Source of the DNA: JACRLW01 sp050181465
GTDB lineage: Bacteria > Planctomycetota > UBA1135 > UBA2386
DNA length: 64,000 nt
Direction of reading: 5' to 3'
NCBI GenBank assembly: GCA_050181465.1
Contig: JBFXDD010000027.1
Location: 1 to 64,000 of the forward strand
Part shown: positions 11,162-20,650 of the stretch, in pieces
Numbering within the stretch: the stretch's first letter is position 1
Layout of the letters: each line of letters begins with the position of its first letter
Notes under the pieces: model-generated
Databases searched by the model: none
The model's input: the letters and a program-made list of their open reading frames with translations, nothing else
What the model was told of the DNA's origin: nothing
Position numbers and translations under genes: made by a program

Positions 11162-12043
11162 ATGGATCGACGCTCCTTCGTTTCCGCGGGCATGGCAGGC
11201 GCACTCTCGACGGCTCTGGTCGGCCGGGAAGGGCCGCGACAGGACCCGGTGCAGGACAAGCCCGGTAAGACCCCGCACACGAAGTTCGCGGTGAACGTGG
11301 AGATGTGGTGGGGTCGCCTCCCCTTCCTCGAACGGGTGAAGGAAGCCATTCGACTCGGCTTCCCGGCGATCGAGTTCTGGCCGTGGCGCAACAAGGATCT
11401 CGACGCGCTCGCCGCGCTGTGCCAGGAGTCGGGTTTGGTCGTCGCACAGTTCACGGCCTGGGGTTTCTCGCCGGGTCTGAACGACAAGAAGAACCATGAC
11501 CGCTTCGTCAAGGACATCGAAGAAGGCTGTGCTGCAGCCAAGAAGATCGGCTGCAAGATGATGACGGTCGTCGGCGGCAACGACATCCAAGGTGTCGCTC
11601 AGGAAGCCATGCACGACGCGATCGTCGAGGGATTGAAGCGCGCCGCCCCCATCGCCGAGGCGAACGACGTGATGCTCATCCTCGAGCCGATGAACATCCG
11701 CGTCGACCACAAGGGACATTGCCTCTACGGCAGTGCGCCGGCGATCTCGATCTGCGAGCGAGTCGGCAGCGGCCACGTGAAGATCAACTGGGATCTCTAC
11801 CACATGCAGATCACCGAAGGCGATCTGTGTCGGCGCATCCGTCAGGGGCTGGCCCAGGTCGGCTACGTGCAGCTCGCCGACAACCCGGGACGTCACGAGC
11901 CGGGCACCGGGGAAGTGAACTACACGCGCGTGTTCCAGGAACTCGAAGCGATCGGTTACCGCGGCTACGTCGGCCTCGAGTGCAGCCCTCGCGACGGCGA
12001 GGCCAAAGCTGCCGAGCGGGTGCGGCTCGCCGATACCTGGTAG
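11162..12043 (+). CDS. Hydroxypyruvate isomerase-like TIM-barrel protein
   Basis: A 293-residue xylose-isomerase-like barrel of the Hyi/IolE group. A short N-terminal leader with RRSFVS looks like a Tat signal, which is typical of planctomycete members. Metal-site motifs: EPMNIRVDHKG (Glu), KINWDLYHMQITEGDL (Asp/His), ADNPGRHEPGTGEVNY (His) and GLECSP (Glu). Hyi converts hydroxypyruvate to tartronate semialdehyde; the actual sugar substrate here cannot be told from sequence. Confidence 0.85.
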   Translation: MDRRSFVSAGMAGALSTALVGREGPRQDPVQDKPGKTPHTKFAVNVEMWWGRLPFLERVKEAIRLGFPAIEFWPWRNKDLDALAALCQESGLVVAQFTAWGFSPGLNDKKNHDRFVKDIEEGCAAAKKIGCKMMTVVGGNDIQGVAQEAMHDAIVEGLKRAAPIAEANDVMLILEPMNIRVDHKGHCLYGSAPAISICERVGSGHVKINWDLYHMQITEGDLCRRIRQGLAQVGYVQLADNPGRHEPGTGEVNYTRVFQELEAIGYRGYVGLECSPRDGEAKAAERVRLADTW

Positions 12044-12049
12044 TCGACG

Positions 12050-13996
12050 GTGTCGAACTCGTCGCTCGCCTTGACGTCGCGCCGCCGACGGCCACGGGCC
12101 TTCTGGTTGCTTGGTCTGGTCGTGCTGTACCTCGCCGCGGAGGCGCTGGGATTCCTCGCATTCTGGTTCGCGGCCGGAACGGCATTCACGCCGGCACGTG
12201 CCGACCGCATGCGCGAAGCCGTGCTCGCCGGCGAAGATCCAACACTCGCGCTCACCGACGGTGCGGCGGCAAGTACTCAAGCCGCGTTGAAGTCGGCCTT
12301 GTCGGCGCACCCCTACCTGGGCTACGTGCTCGACCCGAGCGACGAGAGTTCGCGCATTCCGGTGTCCGCCTTCGGCTTCCCCGGCACCGGATCGCCGATT
12401 CGTCGGCAAGACCCGAGCAAGTACGTCATCGCGGTCGTCGGCGGCTCGCTCGCCTTTCAAACGCTGCTGTACGCCGAGCCCACCTTGCGCGAGCGACTCG
12501 CCGAGTGCGAGACATTACGCGGCAAGACGATCGACATCGTCCCGCTCGCGGTCGGTGCCTACAAGCAACCGCAGTCACTGCTCGCGATCCAACTGCTGTC
12601 TGCGCTGGGCGGTCACTTCGACTGCGTGATCGCGCTCGACGGCTACAACGAAATCGCCCTCGTCGAGGACAACCTCGCCGCCGGTGCGCCGGAGTGGTAT
12701 CCGAACTACTGGCCGACGCTGCTCGACTCCACACCCTCGGCGTCGCGCCTGTCGACCCTGGCGCGTCTCTACGGTCGCCACGAGACTCGACGCTCCGCGG
12801 CGCGCTGGTTCGACTCGCTGCGACTCTCACCGCTGGCCCAGTTCTTCTGGTTCACGAGCGACCGGCGGCTCGCCGCTGCGATCGCGAGTTCGCGCGCTGA
12901 GCTCGCCGCCTCGCCGTCGTCGACCCGCCACGCCCAGACTGGCCCGGGCCCGGCGTCGAAGGATCCCACCGAAGCCCGCGAGCGCATGATCGCACTCTGG
13001 CGCGAGTGTTCGCAGATGCTCGACGCGTTCTGCGAGTCACGCGGTGCCCGCTTCTTCCACTTCCTCCAGCCGAACCAGTACGTCGCCGACGCGAAGCCCA
13101 TCGGCCCCGTCGAAGCGCAGGTCGCGCTGATCGACACGCCGCTGACCCGCAGCGTTCGTGACTTCTATCCGCGACTGATCGAGACCGGCCGCGAGCTTCG
13201 CGAGCGCGGAGTCGCGTTCACCGACCTCACCAGGATCTTCGCCGAGCATCCCGAGTCGCTCTACGTCGACAACTGCTGCCATCTCGGCAATCGCGGAAGC
13301 CAGCTCCTCGCGGCGAAGATGGCGGCAACCATCCGCGCCGACTTGGATCTCGCGGACGTCCAGCTCGACGGGCTCGAGGTCTCGCCGCGGGAACTCCGCT
13401 TCGAGAGCCCCTTCGAACGCACCGCGCTCACGTTGACCGCCACCGGCAGCGACGGTCGCGTCCGCCGCCTCGATCCGAAGACCGAGGGACTCGTGCTGCA
13501 GGCGATCCCGCGCACGGCACTCGACGTCGAGCCCGACGGCAGAGTGCGCGCGACGCGACGCGGTACCTCGCGACTGCGCGTCGAGTTCCGCGGGCGTCGC
13601 CATGAGCTCGACGTCACCGCTCAATGGCCGGACGTGGTCGTGGGCGACGATGAATTCGCCGCGGAGTCGCTCGGCGGACGACCACCCGCCCTCGTCGTCG
13701 ATCCCGCGACGATTCGCTCCGCGGCCGGGCTGCTGCGACTGCGCGGCACAGACCTGCCGATCGGCGCGATGCGACTGCTTGTCACGGGGACGAACCCGCC
13801 CCCACCCACGCTGCTCGGCATCGAGCACTCCGACTTCATCAGCCTGCCCTTCGGAGCCGGGTCACCCACTCACGAGATCGAAGTCCCGATCCCACCGGCC
13901 GACGGCTCGCCTCTCTTCTTCCGTATCTACTGCGTGGGCGACGATGCATCCAAGGTGCTTGCGCGCAGTCGCTGCGTGGCCGTCACCCGGGAGTAG
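12050..13996 (+). CDS. Membrane-anchored SGNH-hydrolase-like protein with C-terminal beta domain
   Basis: A 648-residue protein beginning with GTG 6 bp after the previous stop. One transmembrane segment lies at residues 17-41 (FWLLGLVVLYLAAEALGF). The next 350 residues have an SGNH-like layout: AVVGGSLAFQ in place of the GDS block, LDGYNEI as the Asn block, and VDNCCHLGNRGSQLLAA with Asp and His. The last 200 residues are beta-rich, with a Big-like stretch (LDVEPDGRVRATRRGTSRLRV). Such proteins act on acyl groups of cell-surface sugars; the substrate is unknown. The nucleophile Ser sits in GGS rather than GDS. Confidence 0.65.
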   Translation: MSNSSLALTSRRRRPRAFWLLGLVVLYLAAEALGFLAFWFAAGTAFTPARADRMREAVLAGEDPTLALTDGAAASTQAALKSALSAHPYLGYVLDPSDESSRIPVSAFGFPGTGSPIRRQDPSKYVIAVVGGSLAFQTLLYAEPTLRERLAECETLRGKTIDIVPLAVGAYKQPQSLLAIQLLSALGGHFDCVIALDGYNEIALVEDNLAAGAPEWYPNYWPTLLDSTPSASRLSTLARLYGRHETRRSAARWFDSLRLSPLAQFFWFTSDRRLAAAIASSRAELAASPSSTRHAQTGPGPASKDPTEARERMIALWRECSQMLDAFCESRGARFFHFLQPNQYVADAKPIGPVEAQVALIDTPLTRSVRDFYPRLIETGRELRERGVAFTDLTRIFAEHPESLYVDNCCHLGNRGSQLLAAKMAATIRADLDLADVQLDGLEVSPRELRFESPFERTALTLTATGSDGRVRRLDPKTEGLVLQAIPRTALDVEPDGRVRATRRGTSRLRVEFRGRRHELDVTAQWPDVVVGDDEFAAESLGGRPPALVVDPATIRSAAGLLRLRGTDLPIGAMRLLVTGTNPPPPTLLGIEHSDFISLPFGAGSPTHEIEVPIPPADGSPLFFRIYCVGDDASKVLARSRCVAVTRE

Positions 13997-14037
13997 TCGA
14001 GCCATGACGATGCGCTAGCTCCCGCTAGCATGCGCGC

Positions 14038-15543
14038 ATGCTGCGAAGCCTCTGCCAGGGTTCTGTTCTCATCGCCCTTTGCGCCGCCGAGTGTGGTGCA
14101 CAGGTTCACTACCACGCAGACGGCCAGCCCTGGCGACAGCGGGCCCAGAGCGGGCCGGATGCCGAGGTCCCCGGTTGGTTCTACAACCTCGGCATCACCG
14201 GGCTTCGCGTGGAACTCGTCGCCGATGCTCCGACCCACCTGGTCGTGCGCCACGTGTTCAGAGACACGCCGGCCGCCGACAAGGTGCGCGTCGGCGATCA
14301 CATCGTGGGAGCTGGCGCGAAGCCGTTCGCAACACCTCATCGCAACGGCTACGGAAAGGAAGTCTTCGGCGCTCTTGGCCCGATCGCCGACTTCGCCGAG
14401 GCACTCGATGCAGCTTTGGCATCGACCGGGAAGGGCCGCCTGAAGCTCTCGATCGAGCGCGAAGGAAAGCCGAGCGTGATCACGTTGCAGTTGGATCCGT
14501 CGATCCGCCCCTTCGCCCCGGACTTCCCTGCCGCATGCAAGGAGTCGAGTCGCGTCCTCGACGGCTTGCTCGACCGGCTCGAGAAGGAGCAGCGCGACGA
14601 CGGCTCCTGGGGCAGCCCGCCGCACGACTTGTTCGCACCGCTGGCGCTGCTCGCCAGCGGTGAGGAGCGATTCGCGAAGTCGGTGCGCAAGGCGGCACGC
14701 TTCCACGCCGAGAACACGCGCGCGAAGGACCATGCCTCGCTGATCAACTGGACCTACACCGCCGCCGGCATTTTCTTGGCCGAGTACTACCTCGCCACGA
14801 AGGAAGAGTGGGTCGTGCCCGAACTCGAGGAGATCCAGACCTTTCTCCTGCATTCGCAGTACACCGATCTCGCACAGGTGAACCCGAAGGTGAAAGAGTC
14901 CCACCCCGATTCGTGGCCGAAGCTGCCCACGGACTCGATCGGCGGCTGGGGTCACAATCCAGGGTTCGAGGGCTACGGACCGATCGCGATGATCACCGGC
15001 CAGGGCGCGCTCGTGTTCGCGCTCATGCAACGCTGCGGTCTCGAAGTCGATCGTGCGCGGCACGATGCGGCCTACGACTTCCTGGCGCGCGGCACCGGAC
15101 GCAACGGCTACGTGTGGTACGGCGACGAGGTTGCCGATCCCGACGGCTGGGCCGACATGGGTCGCACCGGTGCCTGTGGGATCGCCAACTGGCTGAGCCC
15201 GTGGCCCGGGGCGCAGTACCGCGAGCGCGCGCTCGCGAACGCGCGAGTCATCGGGGAACACCCCGAGAGCTTTCCCGACACCCACGGCAGTCCGACGATG
15301 GGGATGGCGTTCGCGGCGCTCGCGGCCAACGTCGATGCGCCGTCCTTCGCCCGACTGATGAAGAGCAATCGCTGGTGGTTCACCTTGGCGCGCTGCCCGG
15401 ACGGCACCTTCTACTACCAGCCCAACCGCGACAACGCCGGTTACGGCGGCGACTCACGACTGTCGGCGAGCGCGGTCGTCGCGTTCATCCTCACCATCCC
15501 GAATCGTTCTCTGCACCTGACCGGCAAGCCCTTCGCGAAGTGA
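14038..15543 (+). CDS. Secreted DUF6288-like protein (PDZ-like plus alpha/alpha-toroid)
   Basis: A 501-residue exported protein with a signal peptide at residues 1-21 (cut near ECGAQ). It has a 'GWFYNLGITGLRVEL' motif and a PDZ-like segment (DTPAADKVRVGDHIVGAG). A helical C-terminal half has repeated Gly-Trp/Gly-Tyr motifs (GGWGHNPGFEGYGP, GRTGACGIANWLS) of the prenyltransferase/squalene-cyclase-like toroid. This matches my memory of DUF6288 proteins from planctomycetes. The function is unknown. A second, different toroid protein is at 45151. Confidence 0.7.
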   Translation: MLRSLCQGSVLIALCAAECGAQVHYHADGQPWRQRAQSGPDAEVPGWFYNLGITGLRVELVADAPTHLVVRHVFRDTPAADKVRVGDHIVGAGAKPFATPHRNGYGKEVFGALGPIADFAEALDAALASTGKGRLKLSIEREGKPSVITLQLDPSIRPFAPDFPAACKESSRVLDGLLDRLEKEQRDDGSWGSPPHDLFAPLALLASGEERFAKSVRKAARFHAENTRAKDHASLINWTYTAAGIFLAEYYLATKEEWVVPELEEIQTFLLHSQYTDLAQVNPKVKESHPDSWPKLPTDSIGGWGHNPGFEGYGPIAMITGQGALVFALMQRCGLEVDRARHDAAYDFLARGTGRNGYVWYGDEVADPDGWADMGRTGACGIANWLSPWPGAQYRERALANARVIGEHPESFPDTHGSPTMGMAFAALAANVDAPSFARLMKSNRWWFTLARCPDGTFYYQPNRDNAGYGGDSRLSASAVVAFILTIPNRSLHLTGKPFAK

Positions 15544-15595
15544 GCTGCGCCGAGAAACGAGGCACGATCGCCGATTCGATCGCGACCGACGGCGC

Positions 15596-16933
15596 TCACC
15601 GGACGAGCGTCAACACCTGGTCGAGCACTCCTGCCAGCGCGAACACCACCAGGTTGTCGTGCGCGGCGATCACGTCGTCACCCCGCGGCACCACGATCTC
15701 CCCGTTCTCGCGCGCAATCGCCCCGACCACGGAGCCGCGCGGAAACTTGGCGTCCTTCAGCAGCTTGCCGACGAGCTTGCTGCCCGGCGGGATCTCGAGT
15801 TCGACGACCTCTGCCTGGCCCTCCTCGATCGAGGCGATGCGATGCACGCTACCACCGCGGACGATCGACAAGATGGCGTTGGCGCACAAGAGACGCGGCG
15901 AGACCGCAACGCTCACCCCGAGCTGCTCGTACAAGGAGACGTAGTCGGGCTTCTGCACGAGCGCGACCGTGCGCTCGACGCCCAAGGTGCGCGCGAGCTG
16001 ACACGACATGAGATTGACCTCGTCCTGATCGGACAATCCGAGGTAGGCGTCGCACTCGCCGACCCGCTCCTCGCGCAACAACTTCAGATCGGTGCCGTCG
16101 CCGTGCAGGATCGTGACGCCATCGAGTCGGGCGGCGAGCGCCTCCGCGTCGTCGCGCAACGGCACGATCATCCGGACCCCCACGCGCATACGACGCAACA
16201 TCTCCGCCACCTGAGCGGCGATACCGCCGGCGCCGAACACGACGACGTCGCGCACGCTGGTGGTCACCGCGCCGACCTTCTTCTCGAACGCGGCCACGCC
16301 CTTCTCATCGCCGAGCACGAGCACTTCGTCGCCGACCTGACACATGTCGTCACCGCCGGGCACGATGACCTTGTGGTCGCGATCGATCGCGGTGATCAGC
16401 ACGTTGCTCGGGATCTTCAGCTCGCGCACCGGCACGCCGACCAGCGGCGATCCCTCGGCGAGCTTCACCCGTCGCATCTGGATCTTGCCGTCGGCGAAGG
16501 CTTCGACGCCGACCGCCTGGTTCTCCCGCACGACATTCATCACCTCGTGCGCCGCGAGCGCCTCGAGCGAGAGGATCTGATCGAACTGCAGGTTCTTGCG
16601 GAAGAAGGTCAGGAAGCGATGGAACGGCGTCATGTCCTTGACGCGCAGCACCGTGCGCTTGGCACCGATGCGCTTCCCGAACAGACAGCTCAACATGTTG
16701 ACGTTGTCGTCGTTCGACACCGCGAGCAGCAGGTCGATCGCGTCAGCGTCGGCGCGATCGAGGACATCGGGGCGCGAGCCGTCGCCGAGGATGGCGTGGA
16801 CGTCCAGGTTGTCGCTCACCCGCCGCAGCCGGACCGGATCCGCATCCACCACCGTCACCGCGTGCCCCTCACCGGCGAGCACGCGCGCGAGGTGGCTGCC
16901 GACTTCACCCAGTCCGACGATCAAGATGTTCAT
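15596..16933 (-). CDS. trkA: Trk potassium uptake regulator TrkA
   Basis: A 445-residue cytoplasmic NAD-binding subunit that gates the TrkH/TrkG K+ channel. It carries two RCK units: an N-terminal Rossmann fold (MNILIVGLGEVGSHLARVLA, with VVDAD and LGDGS), a TrkA-C domain, a second Rossmann fold (VVFGAGGIAAQVAEML), and a final TrkA-C domain (PPGSKLVGKLL...PRGSVVGAI). The ATG at 16933 was preferred over an upstream in-frame one because it opens the Rossmann strand directly. No trkH is nearby. It is divergent from the amidotransferase gene. Confidence 0.93.
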   Translation of the reverse strand: MNILIVGLGEVGSHLARVLAGEGHAVTVVDADPVRLRRVSDNLDVHAILGDGSRPDVLDRADADAIDLLLAVSNDDNVNMLSCLFGKRIGAKRTVLRVKDMTPFHRFLTFFRKNLQFDQILSLEALAAHEVMNVVRENQAVGVEAFADGKIQMRRVKLAEGSPLVGVPVRELKIPSNVLITAIDRDHKVIVPGGDDMCQVGDEVLVLGDEKGVAAFEKKVGAVTTSVRDVVVFGAGGIAAQVAEMLRRMRVGVRMIVPLRDDAEALAARLDGVTILHGDGTDLKLLREERVGECDAYLGLSDQDEVNLMSCQLARTLGVERTVALVQKPDYVSLYEQLGVSVAVSPRLLCANAILSIVRGGSVHRIASIEEGQAEVVELEIPPGSKLVGKLLKDAKFPRGSVVGAIARENGEIVVPRGDDVIAAHDNLVVFALAGVLDQVLTLVR

Positions 16934-16951
16934 GCAGGGGTCTGGGCCAGG

Positions 16952-17572
16952 ATGGCCCAAAGGAGAGTGGACCCATCCCGCGGCCTCGCTTCAATTGCGC
17001 CTCTGGACATCCTGCTGCTCGACAACCGCGACTCCTTCGTCTGGAACCTCGCGCAGATGTTCCTAGCTCGCGGCCATGCCGTGGACGTGGTCCGCAGCGA
17101 CGCGATCGACGCCGCCTCGATCGCGCGCCGTCGACCCGCCGCGCTGGTGATCTCCCCCGGACCCGGGGCTCCGCGCGAGGCCGGCTCGAGCATCGACGCG
17201 ATCGCCATGCTCACCGGTGCCGTGCCGATCCTCGGTGTCTGTCTGGGCCATCAGGCGCTGGGTGCCGCCTTCGGCGCTCGGATCGAGCGAACGGCCCCCT
17301 GCCACGGCAAGGTGCGCCCCCTGCATCACCGCGGCGGCGGTCTCTTCCGCGGGCTACCCGAACGCCTCTCGGTGTGCCGCTACCACTCGCTGTGCGTCGC
17401 GCCGGACTCGCTTCCAGCCGACCTGTGCATCGACGCATGGTCCGACGACGAAGTCGTCATGGCACTCCGCCATCGCCGTCACCCGGTCTTCGGCCTCCAG
17501 TTCCATCCCGAGTCCTTCCGCACCGAAGTCGGCGACGCCCTGATCGATCGATTCCTCGAGTTCGCCGCATGA
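16952..17572 (+). CDS. Class I glutamine amidotransferase (PabA/TrpG type)
   Basis: A protein of about 206 residues that makes ammonia from glutamine for a chorismate-using synthase. It has the oxyanion block ISPGPGAPREAG, the nucleophile motif GVCLGHQALG (Cys), and the His-Glu pair in FGLQFHPESF. The start is uncertain: the ATG at 16952 leaves only 18 bp to the divergent trkA start, and the GTG at 16967 is also in frame. It overlaps the ABC ATPase gene by ATGA. No TrpE or PabB partner is in the window, so the pathway (tryptophan or folate) is undecided. Confidence 0.88.
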   Translation: MAQRRVDPSRGLASIAPLDILLLDNRDSFVWNLAQMFLARGHAVDVVRSDAIDAASIARRRPAALVISPGPGAPREAGSSIDAIAMLTGAVPILGVCLGHQALGAAFGARIERTAPCHGKVRPLHHRGGGLFRGLPERLSVCRYHSLCVAPDSLPADLCIDAWSDDEVVMALRHRRHPVFGLQFHPESFRTEVGDALIDRFLEFAA

Positions 17573-18528
17573 GTTCGACCGTCTCCATTCGTGGTCTGAG
17601 GAAGTCCTTCGCCGGCAAGCGCGTCCTCGACGGCCTCGACCTCCACGTCGAGGCCGGCGAGATCGTCGGATTTCTCGGCCCCAACGGGGCCGGCAAGTCG
17701 ACGTGTCTGCGGGTGCTCGTCGGTCTGGTCGACCGCGACGGCGGCGACGTGACCGTGCACGGCATCGATCCGCGAACGGATTCGCTGGGAGTTCGACGGC
17801 TCACCAGCTATCTGCCCGGTGAGACCAGCGTCTACGGCTACATGACCGGCGGCGAATTCCTCGACTTCGCGCTCGGCTTCTATTCGGCGACTCGCGCGCT
17901 GCCGCCGCAGGTTGCCGCGGCGTTCGAGCTGCCGCTCGATCGCAAGGTGCGCACCTACTCCGCCGGCATGAAGCAGAAGCTCGCGTTGCGCGCGACCCTG
18001 TGCGCCGATGTCGATCTCTACGTGCTCGACGAACCCGATCGCGCCTTGGACGCGAGCGCCCGCTTCGCTCTGCGCGAGGTCCTGCTCGACCTGCGCACCG
18101 CCGGCAAGTCGATCCTCCTCAGTTCGCATCACATGAGCGAGGTCGAAGCACTCGCCGATCGCAGCGTCTTCCTCTTCCGCGGCCGCTCGCCGAGTCCGAG
18201 CGCCGTTGCCGCGGCACGCGCCGACCTCCGACGCGAGGTTCGCCTGCGGCTGACTCGCGAGGTGCCGCTTCCGCCGGGAACTCGCAACGTGGAGCGTGAG
18301 CCCGACGGCACGCTGCGGGTGCAGACGACGGCTTCGCCGTACACCTGGCTCGCGCAGTTCGAAGACGGCGTGATCGACGCCGCCGAAGTCGGCGCCACAC
18401 GTCTCGAACGTATCTATCGATTCTTCGCCGACTCCGCGGATGCCCCCGAGGACGCGACCAACCCCGTCAACCCGGCGGACCGGGCGCACCGCGAGTCACC
18501 ATCGCACAACGAGGGCAACCGCCGATGA
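17569..18528 (+). CDS. ABC transporter ATP-binding protein
   Basis: A 319-residue ATPase of an ABC-2 export system. The ATG at 17569 overlaps the previous stop. Walker A GPNGAGKST is near residue 40, the signature is TYSAGMKQKLALRA, Walker B is LYVLDEPDRALDASAR, and the switch His is in LLSSHHMSEVEALAD. The usual LDEPT reads LDEPD. A C-terminal extension of about 100 residues may contact the permease. It overlaps the permease gene by 4 bp (ATGA), so translation is coupled. Confidence 0.92.
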   Translation: MSSTVSIRGLRKSFAGKRVLDGLDLHVEAGEIVGFLGPNGAGKSTCLRVLVGLVDRDGGDVTVHGIDPRTDSLGVRRLTSYLPGETSVYGYMTGGEFLDFALGFYSATRALPPQVAAAFELPLDRKVRTYSAGMKQKLALRATLCADVDLYVLDEPDRALDASARFALREVLLDLRTAGKSILLSSHHMSEVEALADRSVFLFRGRSPSPSAVAAARADLRREVRLRLTREVPLPPGTRNVEREPDGTLRVQTTASPYTWLAQFEDGVIDAAEVGATRLERIYRFFADSADAPEDATNPVNPADRAHRESPSHNEGNRR

Positions 18529-19322
18529 TCGCCAAGAAAACCTGGCGCGAGATCCGCGGGATGGTCGTCGCCTACACGCTGCTGCTCGAGCTGCTGTTGA
18601 TCCCCGCGATCCTCTTGTGGCCCGACCTCCGTCGCGGCGGCAGCGCGATCGTGAACATGATGCCGGCCGACTTCCTCAAGAAGATGGCCGAGCAGGTGAT
18701 GAGTCCCGACGACGACGCAGCCTACCTCGCATATCTCGCGGTGCAGATGTTCTTCAAGGGCGTCAACATCGTCGGGATTGCCGCAGCCGTGCTCATGGGC
18801 ACCGGAATGATCGCGCGGGAGCGCGAGAACCTGACTTTGGAGTTCCTGCTCGCGCGGCCGATCTCGCGCGGCAGGATCCTCTTCGGCAAGTTCTGGGTCA
18901 CCGCGGTCGCGATCGTGATCCCGATCTTTCTGACCTCGTGGTCGGCGATCCCGCTCTCGCGGATCGACTCGGTCGCGCAGGACGTGCCGTTCTGGGAGAC
19001 CACGCTGTGCAGCATCCACTCTTCGGTCTTCGTGCTCGACGTGCTGATCGTGACGATGGTGTTCTCCACCTTCGCGCGCTCGCAGGTCGTGACCGCGTTC
19101 TGGATCGGGGCCCTGGTGATCTCCCAGGTCGCGATCTACTTCGTCCAGAAGATCCGCGTCGTGAGCCTGTTCCGATTGTCGGACTTCGAGCTGTACGGCC
19201 CGGTGATGGCGGGCAACGTTCCCGCGAGTGAACTGCTGCTCGGCACCACGATCTGGATGGTGCTCGGTGGCGGCGCTCTCTACGCCGTCGCCCATCGGCT
19301 GTTCTTGCGCTCCGGGCTCTGA
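18525..19322 (+). CDS. ABC-2 type transporter permease
   Basis: A 265-residue inner-membrane protein with six hydrophobic segments (for example VAYTLLLELLLIPAILLW near residue 15, IVGIAAAVLMG near 85, AVAIVIPIFLTSWSAI near 125). The motif ARERENLTLEFLLARPISR is the hallmark linker of ABC-2 permeases (NatB/YhaP-like). It works with the ATPase directly upstream. The substrate is not deducible. The gene ends 8 bp before lpxB, so export of an envelope component is possible but unproven. Confidence 0.9.
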   Translation: MIAKKTWREIRGMVVAYTLLLELLLIPAILLWPDLRRGGSAIVNMMPADFLKKMAEQVMSPDDDAAYLAYLAVQMFFKGVNIVGIAAAVLMGTGMIARERENLTLEFLLARPISRGRILFGKFWVTAVAIVIPIFLTSWSAIPLSRIDSVAQDVPFWETTLCSIHSSVFVLDVLIVTMVFSTFARSQVVTAFWIGALVISQVAIYFVQKIRVVSLFRLSDFELYGPVMAGNVPASELLLGTTIWMVLGGGALYAVAHRLFLRSGL

Positions 19323-19330
19323 TCGCAGCC

Positions 19331-20650
19331 ATGGCGCATCGACTCGAACTCGCGCGCGTCGTCGGCCGAGAGCTGCTGCGCGCCGTCGGGTTGCCGTTCA
19401 ATCTAGCGCTCTTTCTGCTGACCAAAGCGCGGCATCGACGCGCCGCCGAGCTCGCGATCGCAAACTCGGCGACTCAGGCCGGTCCGCGCCCCGACGACGC
19501 ACCTCGCCCCGGCCGTCTGCCCGACCCGCTCTTCCTCTCCTGCGGCGAAGCCTCCGGGGAGGAACTCGCGATGCGCCTGCTGGATGCGATCGAGGAACGA
19601 CCGCGGATCCTCGCCTTCGGCGGGGAGCGACTACGAGCGCGCGGCATCGACGTCCGCTTCCCGCTCGCCGAGCACGCCGTGATGGGCCTCGCCGGAGTCT
19701 TCGCGAGCATCCCGCTGCTGGTGCGCGCGTTCCGCACCTATCTCGAGATCCTCGATCGCGAACGGCCGCGCGCCGTGTGTCTGATCGACTATCCCGGCCT
19801 GCACCTCGTGATGGCGGAAGCCGCCCGGCGGCGCGGCATCCGCACGATCCACTACGTCGCGCCGCAGTACTGGGCCTGGGGACCCTGGCGCATGCGTCGC
19901 TATCGCCGCGCCTTCGACGAGGTGTTGACGATCCTGCCCTTCGAGCCGAGCTTCTTCGATCGCGCGGGACTGCGTTCGACCTATGTCGGTCACCCACTGC
20001 TCGATGCGCCGCCGGCGAGCGCAACGTTTGCGCACGACGGCGGTCCGCTCCTGTTGCTCTTGCCCGGCAGCCGCAAGAAGGAGGTGAGGCTCCATCTCCT
20101 GCCGATGATCGCGGTCGCGCGCTCGCTGCGCGCCGAGTTCCCGAACTTGCGCGTGGTGATCGCCCACCGCGACGGCCGCCGTCTCGCCCTCGCCCGCGAG
20201 CTGCTGGCCGCCGAACCTGACCACGACTTCCTCGAACTCAGGGAGATCGAGCCCCGTGCGGTGCTTCCCCACGCCACCGCCGCGCTCGTGAAGTCCGGGA
20301 CCGGTTCGCTCGAGACCTGCATCGCCAAGGTGCCCTGCGTCGTGGTGTATGTCGTCGCCGGGATCATCGCCCGCTTCGCCCGTCGACACCTGCTCACGGT
20401 ACCGCACTTCGCGTCGGCCAATCTGTGCATGGGTCGCGCGATCGTCCCGGAGATCGGGATCGAGTCGGCCCGCGATTGGGATCGCGCTCGCGATCATCTG
20501 CGTGAGTTGCTGCAAGACAGCGCCGCGCGCCGCACGATGCTCGCCGATCTGCAAGCACTCGGCGGCCGTCTCGGCTCGCCCGGCGCGTCGCAACGCGTCG
20601 CGGCAGCCTTGTGTCGCGAGCCAGTTCGCCCCAACGAGCCGCTGTCGTGA
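19331..20650 (+). CDS. lpxB: Lipid-A-disaccharide synthase LpxB
   Basis: A 439-residue glycosyltransferase (GT19) that joins UDP-diacylglucosamine and lipid X in lipid A synthesis at the inner-membrane face. Landmarks: LFLSCGEASGEELAMRLL near residue 65 (usual GEASGD), MGLAGVFASIPLLVRAF, CLIDYPGLHLVMAEAARRRG, YYVAPQYWAWG-like segment, LLLPGSRKKEVRLHLLP and KSGTGSLETCI near 320. An N-terminal extension of about 60 residues contains a hydrophobic stretch. It overlaps the UbiD gene by GTGA. Its presence supports an LPS-bearing envelope. Confidence 0.92.
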   Translation: MAHRLELARVVGRELLRAVGLPFNLALFLLTKARHRRAAELAIANSATQAGPRPDDAPRPGRLPDPLFLSCGEASGEELAMRLLDAIEERPRILAFGGERLRARGIDVRFPLAEHAVMGLAGVFASIPLLVRAFRTYLEILDRERPRAVCLIDYPGLHLVMAEAARRRGIRTIHYVAPQYWAWGPWRMRRYRRAFDEVLTILPFEPSFFDRAGLRSTYVGHPLLDAPPASATFAHDGGPLLLLLPGSRKKEVRLHLLPMIAVARSLRAEFPNLRVVIAHRDGRRLALARELLAAEPDHDFLELREIEPRAVLPHATAALVKSGTGSLETCIAKVPCVVVYVVAGIIARFARRHLLTVPHFASANLCMGRAIVPEIGIESARDWDRARDHLRELLQDSAARRTMLADLQALGGRLGSPGASQRVAAALCREPVRPNEPLS